A DNA stretch of 64,000 nucleotides from Deltaproteobacteria bacterium (GTDB lineage Bacteria; Desulfobacterota; Binatia; UTPRO1), in the NCBI GenBank assembly GCA_016200545.1, contig JACQEO010000016.1:1-64000 (forward strand), read 5' to 3'. Of the stretch, positions 47,132 to 58,400 are shown piece after piece. The notes under the pieces are model-generated. The model saw nothing but the letters and a program-made list of their open reading frames with translations, had not been told where the DNA came from and searched no databases. Numbering within the stretch: position 1 is the stretch's first letter; every line of letters starts with the position of its first letter. The position numbers and the translations under genes were made by a program.

Positions 47132-48046
47132 ATGCAGAAGAGCGAGGTCATTTGGTTCGATGGTGAGTTCGTGCCGTGGGAGCGCGCGCAAGTGCACGTA
47201 CTCACGCACACCCTGCACTACGGCTTCGGCGTCTTCGAGGGCATCCGTTGCTACGAGACGACGGACGGCCGCTCCGCCGTGTTTCGCCTCCAAGACCACA
47301 CGCGACGGCTGTTTGCCTCAGCGCGCATCCTAAACCTCAAGATTCCGTTCGACGAGGCGGCGATCGACGGCGCCTGTCTCGAGACCATCCGTCGCAACAA
47401 GCTGCGCGAGTGCTACATCCGGCCGCTCGTCTTCCTCGGCGAGGGCGAGATGGGACTGCACGCGACCACCAATCCGGTGCGCGTCGTGATCGTCGTCTGG
47501 CCGTGGGGTTCCTACCTCGGCGACGAAGGAGTGCGGAACGGCATCCGCGTGAAGACGTCGTCGTTTCAGCGTTTTCACGTCAACACGCTCATGACGAAAG
47601 CGAAGGCGGTGGGTCACTACGTGAACTCGATCCTCGCCAACCAGGAGGCGCGTCACGCCGGCTACGACGAGGCGTTGATGCTCGACACCGACGGCTTCGT
47701 CGCCGAGGCGAGCGGCGAAAACCTGTTCATCGTGCGTGACGGTATCGTGAAGACGCCGCCACTCGGGTCGGTGCTCCCGGGAATCACGCGCGCGACGCTG
47801 ATCACGCTGCTGCGCGAGCGCGGCCACACGGTCGTCGAGGAGCGGTTCACGCGTGACGAGGTATACATCGCCGACGAGGCGTTCTTCGCCGGGACGGCGG
47901 CGGAGGTGACGCCGGTCCGCGAGCTCGACGACCGACCGGTCGGAACCGGCAAGCTCGGTCCGGTGACGGCGGCGATGCAGGAAGCGTACTTCACCGTCAT
48001 TCGCGGCGGTGACGGCGGTCATCGCGACTGGCTGGCGTTCGTCTAG
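47132..48046 (+). CDS. ilvE: Branched-chain amino-acid aminotransferase IlvE
   Basis: IlvE transfers amino groups between glutamate and branched-chain 2-oxoacids. The 304-residue class IV PLP protein starts VIWFDGEFVPWERAQVHVLTHTLHYGFGVFEGIRCY, has the PLP Lys in LMTKAKAVGHYVNSILAN (about 155-157), and EALMLDTDGFVAEASGENLFIVRDG with LGSVLPGITRATLI. It lies downstream of glnE in the same direction and is probably expressed with it. The downstream region has no biosynthesis genes. Confidence 0.95.
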   Translation: MQKSEVIWFDGEFVPWERAQVHVLTHTLHYGFGVFEGIRCYETTDGRSAVFRLQDHTRRLFASARILNLKIPFDEAAIDGACLETIRRNKLRECYIRPLVFLGEGEMGLHATTNPVRVVIVVWPWGSYLGDEGVRNGIRVKTSSFQRFHVNTLMTKAKAVGHYVNSILANQEARHAGYDEALMLDTDGFVAEASGENLFIVRDGIVKTPPLGSVLPGITRATLITLLRERGHTVVEERFTRDEVYIADEAFFAGTAAEVTPVRELDDRPVGTGKLGPVTAAMQEAYFTVIRGGDGGHRDWLAFV

Positions 48047-48299
48047 CGTCCCACCGCGTTCCGGCGGCGTCTCCTCCGAGCCCTGCGTGCGCGCAAGACT
48101 TCGACATGGCGCTCGGAATCGCGGCTCCCGGCGGCCACGCACGATGCCGCGTGTGTGCAAGACCATGACGTCCCCCGGGGGCGGTCGGACCCGAGGCGCT
48201 CATGCGCCTTCGAAGTTGAAAATCCGTAGACTTGGCCGTGGTCCCCGGCTCCATCGACGACCGGCGGGATGGTCTTGGTCTTGCTCCCTTTCGGCGCCG
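48047..48299. other. Intergenic region before secreted-protein cluster
   Basis: No gene supported. TTGAAA near 48217 is the only -35-like element and lacks a good partner. The transcription start of the secreted-protein cluster cannot be placed. Confidence 0.4.
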
Positions 48300-49178
48300 A
48301 TGCCCGCCCTCCTCGCGCTCATCCTTGCCTTGCTGAGCGCCGTGCCTGCGGCCGCCGCCGAGCGGACGTTCATCTTCTCGCCCGCCGATCTCGTCCACAT
48401 GATCGATACATTCAACGGCGGAATTCTCGCTCAGTCCTCCTCCTTGGGACGGCATGTCAGTATTCGCGGCGACCAGGTCCGATTCTTCGGCCGGAGCTGT
48501 CCATCGCTGAGCAGCGGCTACGCGGTGAGCCGCATCCGCGTGCTCGACTTTGCCGGGCGGGCGGCGCTCCTCACTGGACGGCAGCCGAACTTCGCGTTCG
48601 GCTTAGCGCTGCAATCGATGGGCGTGACCACGTGGAGCCCTCCCGCGACCGGCCGGACGCACCAACCGTCGTGGGTCGTCGAGACTCCCGTCTCGGGCGC
48701 GGTCGGGTTCGCGACCGCCGGGTTCGCGAGCGGCGACCCGACCGGAGCGATCGACGCTGCCGCGATCGCGGATGCGACGCCGAGCTTCCTCGTCCAGGTT
48801 GATCTCACCTCGGACGTCACCGACGGGCCGGCATCGCTCGTCGTCGCGCTCACGACCGAGTTGCCATCCGCTCGACCCGGCAAGATGTCGAAGCGCAGCG
48901 AGTGTCTCCTCGTGGGATCGGCGTATCCGGCCGACGCGCAGGCGCTCGTCGACCTGCTCGCCGTGACGTCGCTTTCCGACACGACGCGGAGTTACCTCGC
49001 CAGCTACCTCGACGACGTACTCCGCTGGACCGGCGCGAACCAACCGCCGCGCGCCGCGCGCGCCGCGAGACGCTTCGCGTTCGAAGTGGCGGATCGGCCG
49101 GGTGCGGAGATTGCCGCGGACGCTGCCGAGAAGCTCGTAATTCGCGCCCTCCTGGTGAACAATGCGCTCGGCTTCTGA
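48300..49178 (+). CDS. Secreted protein, paralogue of the next gene
   Basis: This 292-residue protein has a signal peptide (MPALLALILALLSAVPAAAA). The mature part starts ERTFIFSPADLVHMIDTFNGG and includes VSIRGDQVRFFGRSCPSLSSG and TTWSPPATGRTHQPSWV. The first 180 residues align in layout with the next gene's N-terminal domain (TFHLTVSDALESVDRYNAFL, GTNFANQSCAGFGSVF, RSWVPPATDAETNVPFWG), so the two are tandem duplicates. I recognise no named domain. The start at 48300 is set by the signal peptide. It overlaps the next gene by 17 bp. Confidence 0.65.
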   Translation: MPALLALILALLSAVPAAAAERTFIFSPADLVHMIDTFNGGILAQSSSLGRHVSIRGDQVRFFGRSCPSLSSGYAVSRIRVLDFAGRAALLTGRQPNFAFGLALQSMGVTTWSPPATGRTHQPSWVVETPVSGAVGFATAGFASGDPTGAIDAAAIADATPSFLVQVDLTSDVTDGPASLVVALTTELPSARPGKMSKRSECLLVGSAYPADAQALVDLLAVTSLSDTTRSYLASYLDDVLRWTGANQPPRAARAARRFAFEVADRPGAEIAADAAEKLVIRALLVNNALGF

Positions 49179-50496
49179 TCCGACGCGGCGCGCCGCCGCG
49201 TGTCGTGCCGTCTTCGCGCTGGTGCTGCTGCTGGCGCTGCCGGTTGCCGTGCGCGCCGAGCCGATGACCTTCCATCTGACGGTGAGCGACGCCCTCGAGA
49301 GCGTCGACCGCTACAACGCCTTCCTGGTGTCGCTCGGCACGCGCGCCCGCGGCGTGAAGCGGATCCCGGGAGGGACGAACTTCGCAAACCAGAGCTGCGC
49401 CGGATTCGGGTCAGTCTTCCGCCTCGGCTCGGTTGCGGTCCTCAAGGGACCCCTAGCGCTCACGTCGCGTGCCTCGTCGCGTAACGGAAAGGCGGCGGCG
49501 GCTCTGACCACGGTGTTCGGCGCGGCCGGCGTGCGGAGCTGGGTGCCGCCGGCGACGGACGCCGAAACCAACGTGCCGTTCTGGGGCGTCGTCGCGGCCG
49601 CCGACGGTGTGCAGTTCTCCTCGCAGGCGGTGACCTCCGGCGGCGACGCGGGCCTTCTCGGGACCGACGCCGGGAACGGCATCTTCAAGTTTGGCGCCGA
49701 CGTGATGGGCTCGCCGGACGGCGCCGGCCGCTATCGCTTCCTCGTCGAGATCTACGGTCGCACGTCGTCGCAGGACGGCGCGCTCGCCGCCGCCGGGGAA
49801 CACCGCTGCTTCACGTTCGTCGATCTCGCACCGGTCGACCTCAGCGCCTTCATTCGCCTGGTCCACGCGAACGTCACCAGCGCGAGATTCTTCACCGCGT
49901 TCGATCCGCGCGTCGCGGCGATCGCCCTCGCGCTCGACCGGCGCGATACCCAAGGCGCGCTCGACGCGCTGACCGCGGTCACCTCGGGGTTGATTTCGCA
50001 CTCCCCCGATCCGCTGACGGACGTCAAGACGCGTCTATTGGTGGACGCGGCGTTCCGCGTCCGTCGCGGCATCCTCTTCTCACCGAACAACGCACAGTGC
50101 GGGAACGACGTTCGCGAGACCGGTGAGGCGTGCGACGGCAGCGATCTCGGCGGCTTCGATTGCACGTCGATCGGGTTCACGTCCGGCACGCTCGCCTGCA
50201 CCGCCGATTGCCACCTCGATAGCAGCCAGTGCGTCGCGGCGTCGGTGTGCGGCAACGGCGTCCTCGAGGTCGGCGAGGAGTGCGACAACGGCGCCGCCAA
50301 CTCGGATACCGCGCCGGACGCCTGCCGTACCAACTGCAAGCGCGCCGGCTGCGGCGACCGTGTCATCGACTCCTTCGAGGATTGTGAGGGAAAGAACCTC
50401 GACGGCGAAACCTGCGTCACCCTCGGCTACAGCGGCGGACCGCTGCGCTGCAATTCCGATTGCACGTTCGACGACTCCCGTTGCCAGGACAACTGA
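49162..50496 (+). CDS. Secreted protein with C-terminal DUF4215-type Cys repeats
   Basis: The 444-residue protein has a signal peptide (AVFALVLLLALPVAVRAE), an N-terminal domain paralogous to the previous gene, and a C-terminal Cys-rich part of three units such as CGNGVLEVGEECDNGAANSD and CGDRVIDSFEDCEGKNLDG. These match the DUF4215/myxobacterial Cys-rich repeat that forms disulfide-bonded, probably calcium-binding modules on secreted proteins. The domain combination of an unknown N-terminal unit and Cys repeats suggests surface attachment or display. Confidence 0.75.
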   Translation: MRSASDPTRRAAACRAVFALVLLLALPVAVRAEPMTFHLTVSDALESVDRYNAFLVSLGTRARGVKRIPGGTNFANQSCAGFGSVFRLGSVAVLKGPLALTSRASSRNGKAAAALTTVFGAAGVRSWVPPATDAETNVPFWGVVAAADGVQFSSQAVTSGGDAGLLGTDAGNGIFKFGADVMGSPDGAGRYRFLVEIYGRTSSQDGALAAAGEHRCFTFVDLAPVDLSAFIRLVHANVTSARFFTAFDPRVAAIALALDRRDTQGALDALTAVTSGLISHSPDPLTDVKTRLLVDAAFRVRRGILFSPNNAQCGNDVRETGEACDGSDLGGFDCTSIGFTSGTLACTADCHLDSSQCVAASVCGNGVLEVGEECDNGAANSDTAPDACRTNCKRAGCGDRVIDSFEDCEGKNLDGETCVTLGYSGGPLRCNSDCTFDDSRCQDN

Positions 50497-50540
50497 CGCG
50501 CGTATCGCGCACCCGTCCGATTGAAAAGGGGAACTTCTTG

Positions 50541-52361
50541 ATGCATCGAGTTCGCTGGGAAACGCCGCTGCTGGTGCTCGTCGCCGTGGGATCGGCCGTA
50601 TCGGCGTTCGCCGCGCCCTTCGCGTTCGTCGCCAACTACGGCGACGACGACGTCTCGATCGTCGACACCGCGACGAACCAGAGCACAGGGAACGTTTCCG
50701 TGGGCCATCATCCGTGGGGCGTCGCGGTCGATCCCGAGGGCGCGCACGTCTACGTCGGTAACCTGTACGACAACAGTGTGTCGATCATCACCACCGCCAC
50801 CATGGCGAGCACGCCAGTTCTCGTCGGTGACGGACCGACGGGCGTGGCGGTGAAGCTCCCCGGCACGCGCGTGTACGTCGCCAACAGCAAGGATTTCACC
50901 GTCTCGGTAATCGACACCGCGACCAACCAAGTCCTCACGACGGTGCCGGTCGACCGCGGGCCGGTGGGTGTCGCCGTCAATCCCGCCGGCACCCCCGCGT
51001 ACGTCGTCAACAGGGGCAGCGACTCGATGACCGTCATCGACACGAACACGAATCAGGTGCTCACGACGGTGCCGGCCGGGAGCAAGCCCACGCATGTCGC
51101 CGTGAGTCCCGCCGGCGACCGCCTGTATGTGACGAACCACACCGGTGGCCACGTGTTGGTGTTCAATGCGACCACGCTCAACGTGACCGGCACCATCTCG
51201 GTCGGTGGCTTCCCTGAAGGTGTCGCGTTCAGCCCGGACGGTGCGTTCGCCTACGTCGCCAACAGCGGGTCGAACACGCTGTCGGTGATCGACACCGGGC
51301 TCCAGGCCGAGATCGCCACCATCCCCGTGGGAGAAGATCCCGAAGACGTCGCGGTCCATCCGGATGGTACGCGCGTCTACGTGTTGAACCACGGCGAGAG
51401 ATCGATCTCGGTGATCGACACGGCCTCCAATAAGGAGATCGACAGCGACGGCGACACGTCGAACGGCCTCACGCGGATCGCCGTCGGATTTGGGCCGCTC
51501 GCGCTTAGCAATGCGCTCGTTCCGGGGCTGCTGCCGCCGCGCCTCGACAAGCTCGCGCTCGTCTGCCAAGCGACGATCGCGGTGCAGGCACGCGCGTTCG
51601 CCAAGGTTGATCAGCTACAGCGCACCGCGTGCCAGAACCAGATCCTGAAAGACGTCGCCGGTGGCAAGGGGTCGCAGCAGGCGGAGGCGACGTGCGCGCT
51701 CGCGCTCGATCTCAGTAATCCCAACTCCGCGCTCGCGCTCGCGCGCAGCGGGGCGCGCGACACCGTCGCCAAGAAGTGCGTCGGCGTCGGTATCGCCGCG
51801 CTCAACCGTCCCTGTGACCGCGAGGCGTCCTCGGTCGCGGCGGCGACCGGCTGCGTCCTCGACCAGCACGAGACGCGCGTCTCCGAGATGGTCGCCGACA
51901 CCTTCGCGGCGGACACCTCGAATCCGTTGACGAAGGCGGCGCGCACGTGCCAGGCGACCATCGCGAAGAGCGCGACGCGGCTTGCGCAAAGCGAGCATGC
52001 CAAACTCGGCGGCTGTCTCGTCCGTGTCCTCAAGGGCGAGGCGAAGCACAAGCACCTCGCCGTGTCCGGGGCGGCGTGTGCGAAAACACTCGACCCGGAC
52101 GATCCCAAGGCGACGCTCGCCAAGCTGCGCGCAGCGGTCGGGGCGCAGATCGCGAAGAAGTGTGCCGGGCTCGTGCCCGCCGACATCGGAAACCCGTGCG
52201 ATCCGTCGGCGACGACGATCGGCGAGGTCGCGGGCTGCGTCCTCGCCGGCCAGGCCAAGCGCGTCGAGAAGATGATCGCCGCCGAGTTCAACGACGCCTG
52301 TCCGATGCTGACGGCGGTCGGGCTCGGTCGCGGGTATCCTGACGTCTGCACCGGTCACTGA
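50541..52361 (+). CDS. YVTN beta-propeller with tandem C-terminal Cys domains
   Basis: This 606-residue secreted protein has a signal peptide (1-24, ending AFAAP), seven or so YVTN blades of about 42 residues (FAFVANYGDDDVSIVDTATN, VYVANSKDFTVSVIDTATN, VYVLNHGERSISVIDTAS) forming a beta-propeller, and two homologous Cys domains at about 338-460 and 466-600. Each has CQATIA, two or three isolated Cys, a KKC (AKKCVG and AKKCAG), NRPCD/NPCD and GCVL, with the first Cys at 342 and 470. A Shine-Dalgarno GGGG lies before ATG 50541. Propeller proteins of this type often bind cell walls or metals. Confidence 0.82.
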   Translation: MHRVRWETPLLVLVAVGSAVSAFAAPFAFVANYGDDDVSIVDTATNQSTGNVSVGHHPWGVAVDPEGAHVYVGNLYDNSVSIITTATMASTPVLVGDGPTGVAVKLPGTRVYVANSKDFTVSVIDTATNQVLTTVPVDRGPVGVAVNPAGTPAYVVNRGSDSMTVIDTNTNQVLTTVPAGSKPTHVAVSPAGDRLYVTNHTGGHVLVFNATTLNVTGTISVGGFPEGVAFSPDGAFAYVANSGSNTLSVIDTGLQAEIATIPVGEDPEDVAVHPDGTRVYVLNHGERSISVIDTASNKEIDSDGDTSNGLTRIAVGFGPLALSNALVPGLLPPRLDKLALVCQATIAVQARAFAKVDQLQRTACQNQILKDVAGGKGSQQAEATCALALDLSNPNSALALARSGARDTVAKKCVGVGIAALNRPCDREASSVAAATGCVLDQHETRVSEMVADTFAADTSNPLTKAARTCQATIAKSATRLAQSEHAKLGGCLVRVLKGEAKHKHLAVSGAACAKTLDPDDPKATLAKLRAAVGAQIAKKCAGLVPADIGNPCDPSATTIGEVAGCVLAGQAKRVEKMIAAEFNDACPMLTAVGLGRGYPDVCTGH

Positions 52362-52380
52362 GCCCCCGCTCGGCGTGTAC

Positions 52381-52410
52381 TTGGATTGGTGCTCGCGGCT
52401 CCTCTATAAG
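52381..52410 (+). promoter_or_regulatory. Probable promoter of korAB
   Basis: TTGGAT (52381-52386) and TATAAG (52405-52410) are 18 bp apart, about 59 bp upstream of the korA start. They lie in the 107-bp gap after the propeller gene. Confidence 0.5.
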
Positions 52411-52430
52411 CAGGGCATACTAGCTGGGTA

Positions 52431-52467
52431 GGTCGCGCCAGATCGACGCGACCCGAAGGGAGGAGCC
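52431..52467 (+). promoter_or_regulatory. 5' hairpin and strong RBS deciding the korA TTG start
   Basis: GGTCGCG (52431-52437) pairs with CGCGACC (52447-52453) in the predicted leader. GGGAGGAG follows at 52458-52465, a strong Shine-Dalgarno just before the TTG at 52469. This makes the unusual TTG start credible, and the hairpin may modulate translation. Confidence 0.55.
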
Positions 52468-52468
52468 C

Positions 52469-54340
52469 TTGTCACCTGCGGAGGATGCGGCGGCGGTACG
52501 GAGCGCGAAGCCGCGGGAGGCGCTGGAAACGGTCGTCATCCGTTTCGCCGGCGACTCCGGCGATGGCATGCAGCTCGCCGGCACGCAGTTCACCATCGAG
52601 ACGGCGCTCGCCGGCAATGATCTCAGCACGCTGCCGGACTTTCCCGCGGAGATCCGCGCCCCGGCAGGCACGCTCGCCGGCGTCAGCGGCTTTCAATTGC
52701 ACTTTTCCTCGCACGAGATCTTCACGCCCGGCGACACCTGCGACGTGCTGGTGGCGATGAACCCGGCGGCGCTCAAGGTCAACCTCGACGATCTGAAGCC
52801 GAACGGGATGCTGATCGTCGACCGCGAGGCGTTCACCGAGCAAAATCTCCGTAAGGCCGAGTACCGAGAGGATCCGCTGCACGACGGTTCGCTCGCCCGC
52901 TACCGCCTCTTCGAGATCGACATCACCAAGCTCACGACCAACGCCCTCCTCGACTCCGGCCTCTCGAACAAGGCGGCGCTGCGCTGCAAGAACTTCTTCG
53001 CGCTCGGGCTGACGTCGTGGCTCTTCCAGCGTTCGATCGAGCCGACGTTGGCGTGGATCACCACCAAGTTCGCGAAGACACCCGCGCTCGCGGACGCGAA
53101 CGCGCGAGTGTTGCGGGCTGGGTACAACTTCGGTGACACGACGGAGCTCTTTCACACCGCCTATGAGGTCCTGCCGGCGCGGATCGCCGCGGGGAAGTAC
53201 CGCAACCTCACGGGCAACACCGCCACCGCGCTCGGCTTCGTTGCCGCTGCGCAGCGTGCCGGGCGTCCGCTCTTCCTCGGCAGCTACCCGATCACGCCCG
53301 CGAGCGACATTCTGCACGAGCTCTCGGTGTACAAAGGGTTCGGCGTGTACACCTTTCAGGCGGAGGACGAGATCGCCGCGATCGGCGCCGCCCTCGGCGC
53401 GGCGTTCGGGGGCGCGATCGCGATCACCACGACCAGCGGCCCCGGCATGAACCTGAAGGCGGAGACGATGGGCCTCGCCGTCATGGTCGAGCTGCCGATC
53501 ATCATCACCGACATTCAACGCGGCGGTCCGTCGACCGGCCTGCCGACGAAAACCGAGCAAGCCGATCTCCTGATGGCGATGTACGGCCGCCACGGCGAGT
53601 GTCCGCTGCCGATCCTCGCAAGCGCGACGCCGGCGGATTGCTTCGCCACCGCCTTCGAGGCGGTGCGGATCGCCGTGCGCTACATGACGCCGGTGATTCT
53701 CCTGTCCGACGGCTACATCGCGAACGGCGCCGAGCCGTGGCGCATCCCGCGTGCCGCCGATCTCCCCGGGATTCCCGTTGCCTTTCGTACCGACCCGACG
53801 GACTACCAGCCGTACATGCGCGATCCCGCGACGCTCGCGCGCCCGTGGGTGGTTCCCGGCACGCCCGGGCTCGAGCACCGCATCGGCGGCCTCGAGCGCG
53901 AGGACGTGACCGGCAACGTGAGCTACGCGCCCGTGAACCACGAGCACATGGTCCGGGTGCGGGCGCGAAAGATCGCGGGCATCGCCGCCGAGATCCCGCC
54001 GACGACGGTGACCGGCCCGCCTGAGGGGGACCTGCTCATTCTCGGATGGGGTAGCACACATGGCCCGATCGCGACCGCGGTCCAGGAGCTCGCGGGCGCG
54101 GGACTCTCGGTAGCGCACGCGCACCTGCGCTACCTGAACCCGCTGCCGCCCGATCTCGGCGCGGTGTTGCGCCGCTATCGAGCGGTGCTCGTCCCCGAGA
54201 TGAACCTCGGGCAGCTGGTGAAGCTGGTGCGCGCCGAGTATCTCGTCGATGCGCACGGATTCAACAAGATCCAAGGGCGGCCGTTCAAGGTCTCCGAGAT
54301 CGTCAGCCGGGCGCGCGCGATCGTTGGAGGCCACGTATGA
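52469..54340 (+). CDS. korA: 2-oxoacid:ferredoxin oxidoreductase, alpha (gamma-alpha fused) subunit
   Basis: KorA catalyses, with KorB, CoA- and ferredoxin-dependent oxidation or reverse carboxylation of 2-oxoacids, often 2-oxoglutarate. The 623-residue protein has the gamma-type domain at 20-200 ([35 protein letters not shown]) fused to the alpha domain ([81 protein letters not shown]). A TTG start is backed by a strong Shine-Dalgarno. It overlaps korB by ATGA. Confidence 0.94.
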   Translation: MSPAEDAAAVRSAKPREALETVVIRFAGDSGDGMQLAGTQFTIETALAGNDLSTLPDFPAEIRAPAGTLAGVSGFQLHFSSHEIFTPGDTCDVLVAMNPAALKVNLDDLKPNGMLIVDREAFTEQNLRKAEYREDPLHDGSLARYRLFEIDITKLTTNALLDSGLSNKAALRCKNFFALGLTSWLFQRSIEPTLAWITTKFAKTPALADANARVLRAGYNFGDTTELFHTAYEVLPARIAAGKYRNLTGNTATALGFVAAAQRAGRPLFLGSYPITPASDILHELSVYKGFGVYTFQAEDEIAAIGAALGAAFGGAIAITTTSGPGMNLKAETMGLAVMVELPIIITDIQRGGPSTGLPTKTEQADLLMAMYGRHGECPLPILASATPADCFATAFEAVRIAVRYMTPVILLSDGYIANGAEPWRIPRAADLPGIPVAFRTDPTDYQPYMRDPATLARPWVVPGTPGLEHRIGGLEREDVTGNVSYAPVNHEHMVRVRARKIAGIAAEIPPTTVTGPPEGDLLILGWGSTHGPIATAVQELAGAGLSVAHAHLRYLNPLPPDLGAVLRRYRAVLVPEMNLGQLVKLVRAEYLVDAHGFNKIQGRPFKVSEIVSRARAIVGGHV

Positions 54341-55362
54341 ACACGGTTGCGATCCCCGCATCGAAGCCGCTCGGCCGCAAGGACTTCGAGTCGGATCAGG
54401 ACGTTCGCTGGTGCCCGGGGTGCGGCGACTACGCGATCCTCGCCCAGGTGCAGCGCGTGCTCCCCGATCTCGGGATTCCACGCGAGCGCTTCGTGTTCCT
54501 CTCCGGGATCGGTTGCTCGAGCCGCTTCCCGTACTACGTGAACACCTACGGCTTTCACACCATTCACGGCCGCGCGCCCGCGATCGCGACCGGTCTCAAG
54601 GCGACGCGCCCCGAGCTCTCGGTGTGGGTGGTGACCGGCGACGGCGACGCGCTGTCGATCGGCGGCAACCATCTGATCCACGTCCTGCGCCGCAACCTCG
54701 ACATCAACATCTTGATGTTCAACAACCGTATCTACGGGCTCACCAAGGGCCAGTACTCGCCGACCTCGGAGGTCGGCAAGGTGACGAAGTCGACGCCCGT
54801 CGGGTCCATCGATCATCCGTTCCATCCGGTCGCGCTCGCCCTTGGTGCCGAGGCGACTTTCGTCGCGCGCTCGGTCGACGTCGAGGGGAAGCACCTCCAG
54901 GAGACGGTGCGCCGCGCGCACGCGCATCGCGGCACCGCGTTCGTCGAGATCCTCCAGAACTGCAACATCTTCAACGACGGGGCCTTCGAGGGCGTGACCG
55001 ACAAGGACGGCAAAGCCGATCACCAGCTCGTGCTCGAGCACGGAAAGCCGCTCATCTTCGGAAAGAAACGCGACCGCGGGATCCGCCTCGGTACCGGGCT
55101 GCGTCCGGAAGTCGTCACGCTCGGCGAGGGAATCAGCGAGCGCGACCTGCTCGTCCACGACGAGCACGACCCGACGCTCGCCTACTTCCTGTCGCGGATG
55201 GAGCCGCCCGAGTTTCCGACGCCGATCGGCATCTTCCTCGCCATCGAGCGCGAGACGTACGACGCGGCCCTCGGCGCGCAGCTCGCCGCGGCGCGCGCGA
55301 AATCCGCGCCGCCCGATCTCGACGCGCTCTTCAATCGCGGCGACACCTGGACCGTCGAATAG
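54337..55362 (+). CDS. korB: 2-oxoacid:ferredoxin oxidoreductase, beta subunit
   Basis: KorB binds thiamine diphosphate and one [4Fe-4S] cluster. The 341-residue protein shows [19 protein letters not shown] with the cluster Cys, [19 protein letters not shown], and the TPP motif [62 protein letters not shown] and [13 protein letters not shown] match the 2-oxoglutarate/2-oxoacid branch. It overlaps korA (ATGA). No separate ferredoxin or delta subunit is visible, consistent with the two-subunit type. Confidence 0.95.
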   Translation: MNTVAIPASKPLGRKDFESDQDVRWCPGCGDYAILAQVQRVLPDLGIPRERFVFLSGIGCSSRFPYYVNTYGFHTIHGRAPAIATGLKATRPELSVWVVTGDGDALSIGGNHLIHVLRRNLDINILMFNNRIYGLTKGQYSPTSEVGKVTKSTPVGSIDHPFHPVALALGAEATFVARSVDVEGKHLQETVRRAHAHRGTAFVEILQNCNIFNDGAFEGVTDKDGKADHQLVLEHGKPLIFGKKRDRGIRLGTGLRPEVVTLGEGISERDLLVHDEHDPTLAYFLSRMEPPEFPTPIGIFLAIERETYDAALGAQLAAARAKSAPPDLDALFNRGDTWTVE

Positions 55363-55440
55363 TCGCCGCGGTAACGCCTCGGGCGTGGGCCGACCTCCTG
55401 CGTCGGGTCTTCGCGATCGACGTGCTCGCCTGCTGGGCGA

Positions 55441-58400
55441 CTACACGCGAAGAGCGCGGATGAGCGTGGGGCGCAACACCTGCGGCGTGACCACCTCGTC
55501 GAGGGACCCGACGCGGCACGCGCGCTCGACGGTGTGAATGGCGTCGAATTCGGCGGCGACGCCGGCGTGAGCCCGCCGCGTCGCGTCCGCCAACGCGCGC
55601 TCGTAGTCGTCTCGCGCCGTGGCCGTCGGCGTCGACGCCAGCGCCTCACGATACCGCGACACCGTGACATCCTTGCCGGCCCGCGCCCGGACCTCGCGTG
55701 TGAAGATCACCGTCGCCGCCGGTCCGCCGCCGATCACCGAGGCGTATGAGCCGGTGAGGGCGAACGCCCGCAGCCGCGGATTCAGCGATTTCGAGAACAC
55801 CACGTACGCGCCGCCGTGGTACCGCGACACGACGACGAAGAAGAGCGGCCCTTCGAAATGCACGACGGCACGCACGATCTCGGCCCCGTACTGCAGCTGC
55901 AGCTTGCGGAGCGACTCGGGCGACCCGTCGAAGCCGGAAAGATTGGCGAGGATCACCACCGGCCGGTTGCCGCTCGCGGCGTCGAGCGCACGTGACACCT
56001 TCTTCGACGACGACGGAAAGAGCGTCCCGGCAGTCCACTCGGGCGGCCCGTCGAGGGGACGGTACCCGTCGCGCGGCACGCTCGACGCTTCGATCCCGAC
56101 GAGCGCGATCGGGACGCCCCCCAGATGCGCGTCCCAGACGACTGCGGTCTCCGCCCCCGCCCACGACCGCCAGCGCTCGAGCGACCCGCCGTCCTGGTCG
56201 ACGAGCGACGCCATCACCGCGCGCATCGCGAACGGCCGCTTGCGGCCGGGATTCTTGGCGTCGTCGAAGATCTCGCCGACCGTCGCGAAATCGTGCCCGT
56301 ATGCCGCGGGGTACGGAAAGACCGTGACGTCCCGCGTGACCGGATCGGCGGTGGCATGTCGCCGCGGATGGGATTCGCCCGGCACGACGTACGTGAAGCG
56401 CTGATGCTCCTCGAGGATGCGGAGCGCCGCGCGGAGATCGCCGGCGTAGTACTGCGCCTCGCCGTTCGGGCCCATGATGCGCTCGAAGCCGCCGAGCGCG
56501 ACCTCGTCCTCCGCGGCGACGCTCCCGGACGCCTCGAGCGCGGCGCGCCCGGTGAGCACCATCGCCGCCTGCGGCGTCATGATCAACGCCCCGCGGGTAC
56601 CGGAAAGCATCGTCGCGAGCGCATTCCAGTAGCTCTGCGCGCCGACGTTCACCCCGTAGACGACGAGGTGCACCACCCCTCCAGCGCCGGTGAACGTCAG
56701 GATCCGGCGCGCCACGCGCGCGGTGGCGTCGAGGTTCTCAGTGCCGCTATCCATCGCGATGCGCGCGCCGCTCGAGATCGGAATCCACGTCACGGGCAGC
56801 CGCAGCTCCGCGGCGAGATCGAGCGCGGCGATGACACGGTCGCTCTCGGGGGCGGCGAGCGCGCCCATGTCGCGCGTCGGATCGGAGAGCACCAGCACCG
56901 AGCGCATCCCCTCCGGCACCTTGTCCGTGGGCGTGCTGAGGATCCCGAACACTACCCCGGCGCGGTTCTCGCCGTGCGGGCGGCGCGCGACGCATACGGC
57001 GCGCGCCGCCGGATCGAGGTCGTACTCCTCGAAGAGCCCTACGGCGCCGCCGCCGGTCCGACTCGTCAGCATGCGGACGATTTCGTACGGGTAGACGAGC
57101 CGCCGTCGCCGCGCCTCGACGACGCGCCGATCGTACTCGCTAGCGGGCTCGAGCGGCACGACCTGTGGCGGTCGCAGGGTGACTTCCATGTGACCACCGG
57201 TGATGTCGCTCACGACCACCTCGACGGCATCGCCGCATCCCGACGTCGCCGCCCGCTCGTGCAGCCGCATCCGGACCACCACCTTCTCCAGACCGAGATG
57301 ACGCGTCGCCGGCGCGAGCCGACCGGCGATGCCCTGGATCACCGCCGTGTCGAGCGCGAGCGCCGGCCCGAGAGAGATCGTGATCCGGTTCCAATGCAGC
57401 CTGCGGTGCGCCGCGCGCGCACCGCGGAGCGCACGTAGCGCGCTCGCGGCCTGGTGGAACACGCGCTCGAAGGCGGCGATGTGCACGGCGGTGTCGTCGA
57501 CGTCGGCGGCGTTGCGGCCGCGCACCTCGGCGAGCACGAACAGACGCTCATCGTCGGCGACGACGCGGCTGCGTCCGAAGAAACAGTAGAGGTTGTCGGC
57601 GCCGGGCAGGCGCTCGAGCGCGAAGCTCGTGAGCCGCGCCAGTCCGACGCGCGACGCCGTCTCCGGGTGCATGCCGAGCAGCGCAGGGTCCTCGTGGACC
57701 GGCCGGGGGACGAGCGTCCGATGGACGTCACCGGCGCGCGCATCCACGAAGGAGAGTGTGCAGCGCGCCGCGGGAAACCCCGCCGGCAACGCCACGCGCA
57801 CGGCGTCGACGAGCGCGTCGCGATCGTGCCCCGCGTCGTCCGTGACGATCAGCTCGACCGCGTGCACGCCGGCACCGGCCGACAGCACACGCCCGCTCGC
57901 GATCGCGTGCGAGATCTCCGCGACGGTGCCGGCGGCATCGTCGGCCGTGCACCCCGCGCCGACCACCAGCCTGCCGTCGGGCAACGCCAGCGATTGCACC
58001 GCGCGCGCGTCGCAGGGAACGATCGCGACCTCGATCCCGGGACCCGCCGCATAGAAGCGGAGCAAATGAGCCAGGACCGCGATCCCTCGCCGCCGAGGAT
58101 CGGCGTCTGCGACCCCTCGCCCCACGCGATCGAAGACGTCGCGCGGCGCCGCAGCGATGTCCAGCAGCAAGTCGATGGGAGGAACGGTCGTTTCGGCCGC
58201 CGCCGAGCCGGACAGCCAGGGCGCGATCCGTCGTGCCGCGAGCTCGGCGCGATGCTCGCGCGCCGGATGCTCGAAGATCACGTCCACGGCCTCGATCGCC
58301 GCGTCCGCCAACGCGTCGGAGACGAGGCTGCGCACGGCGGCGATGCGCCGGAGCGCGTTCGCCAGCTCGCGATCGCCCTCGAGGACGACACCCGATCGCG

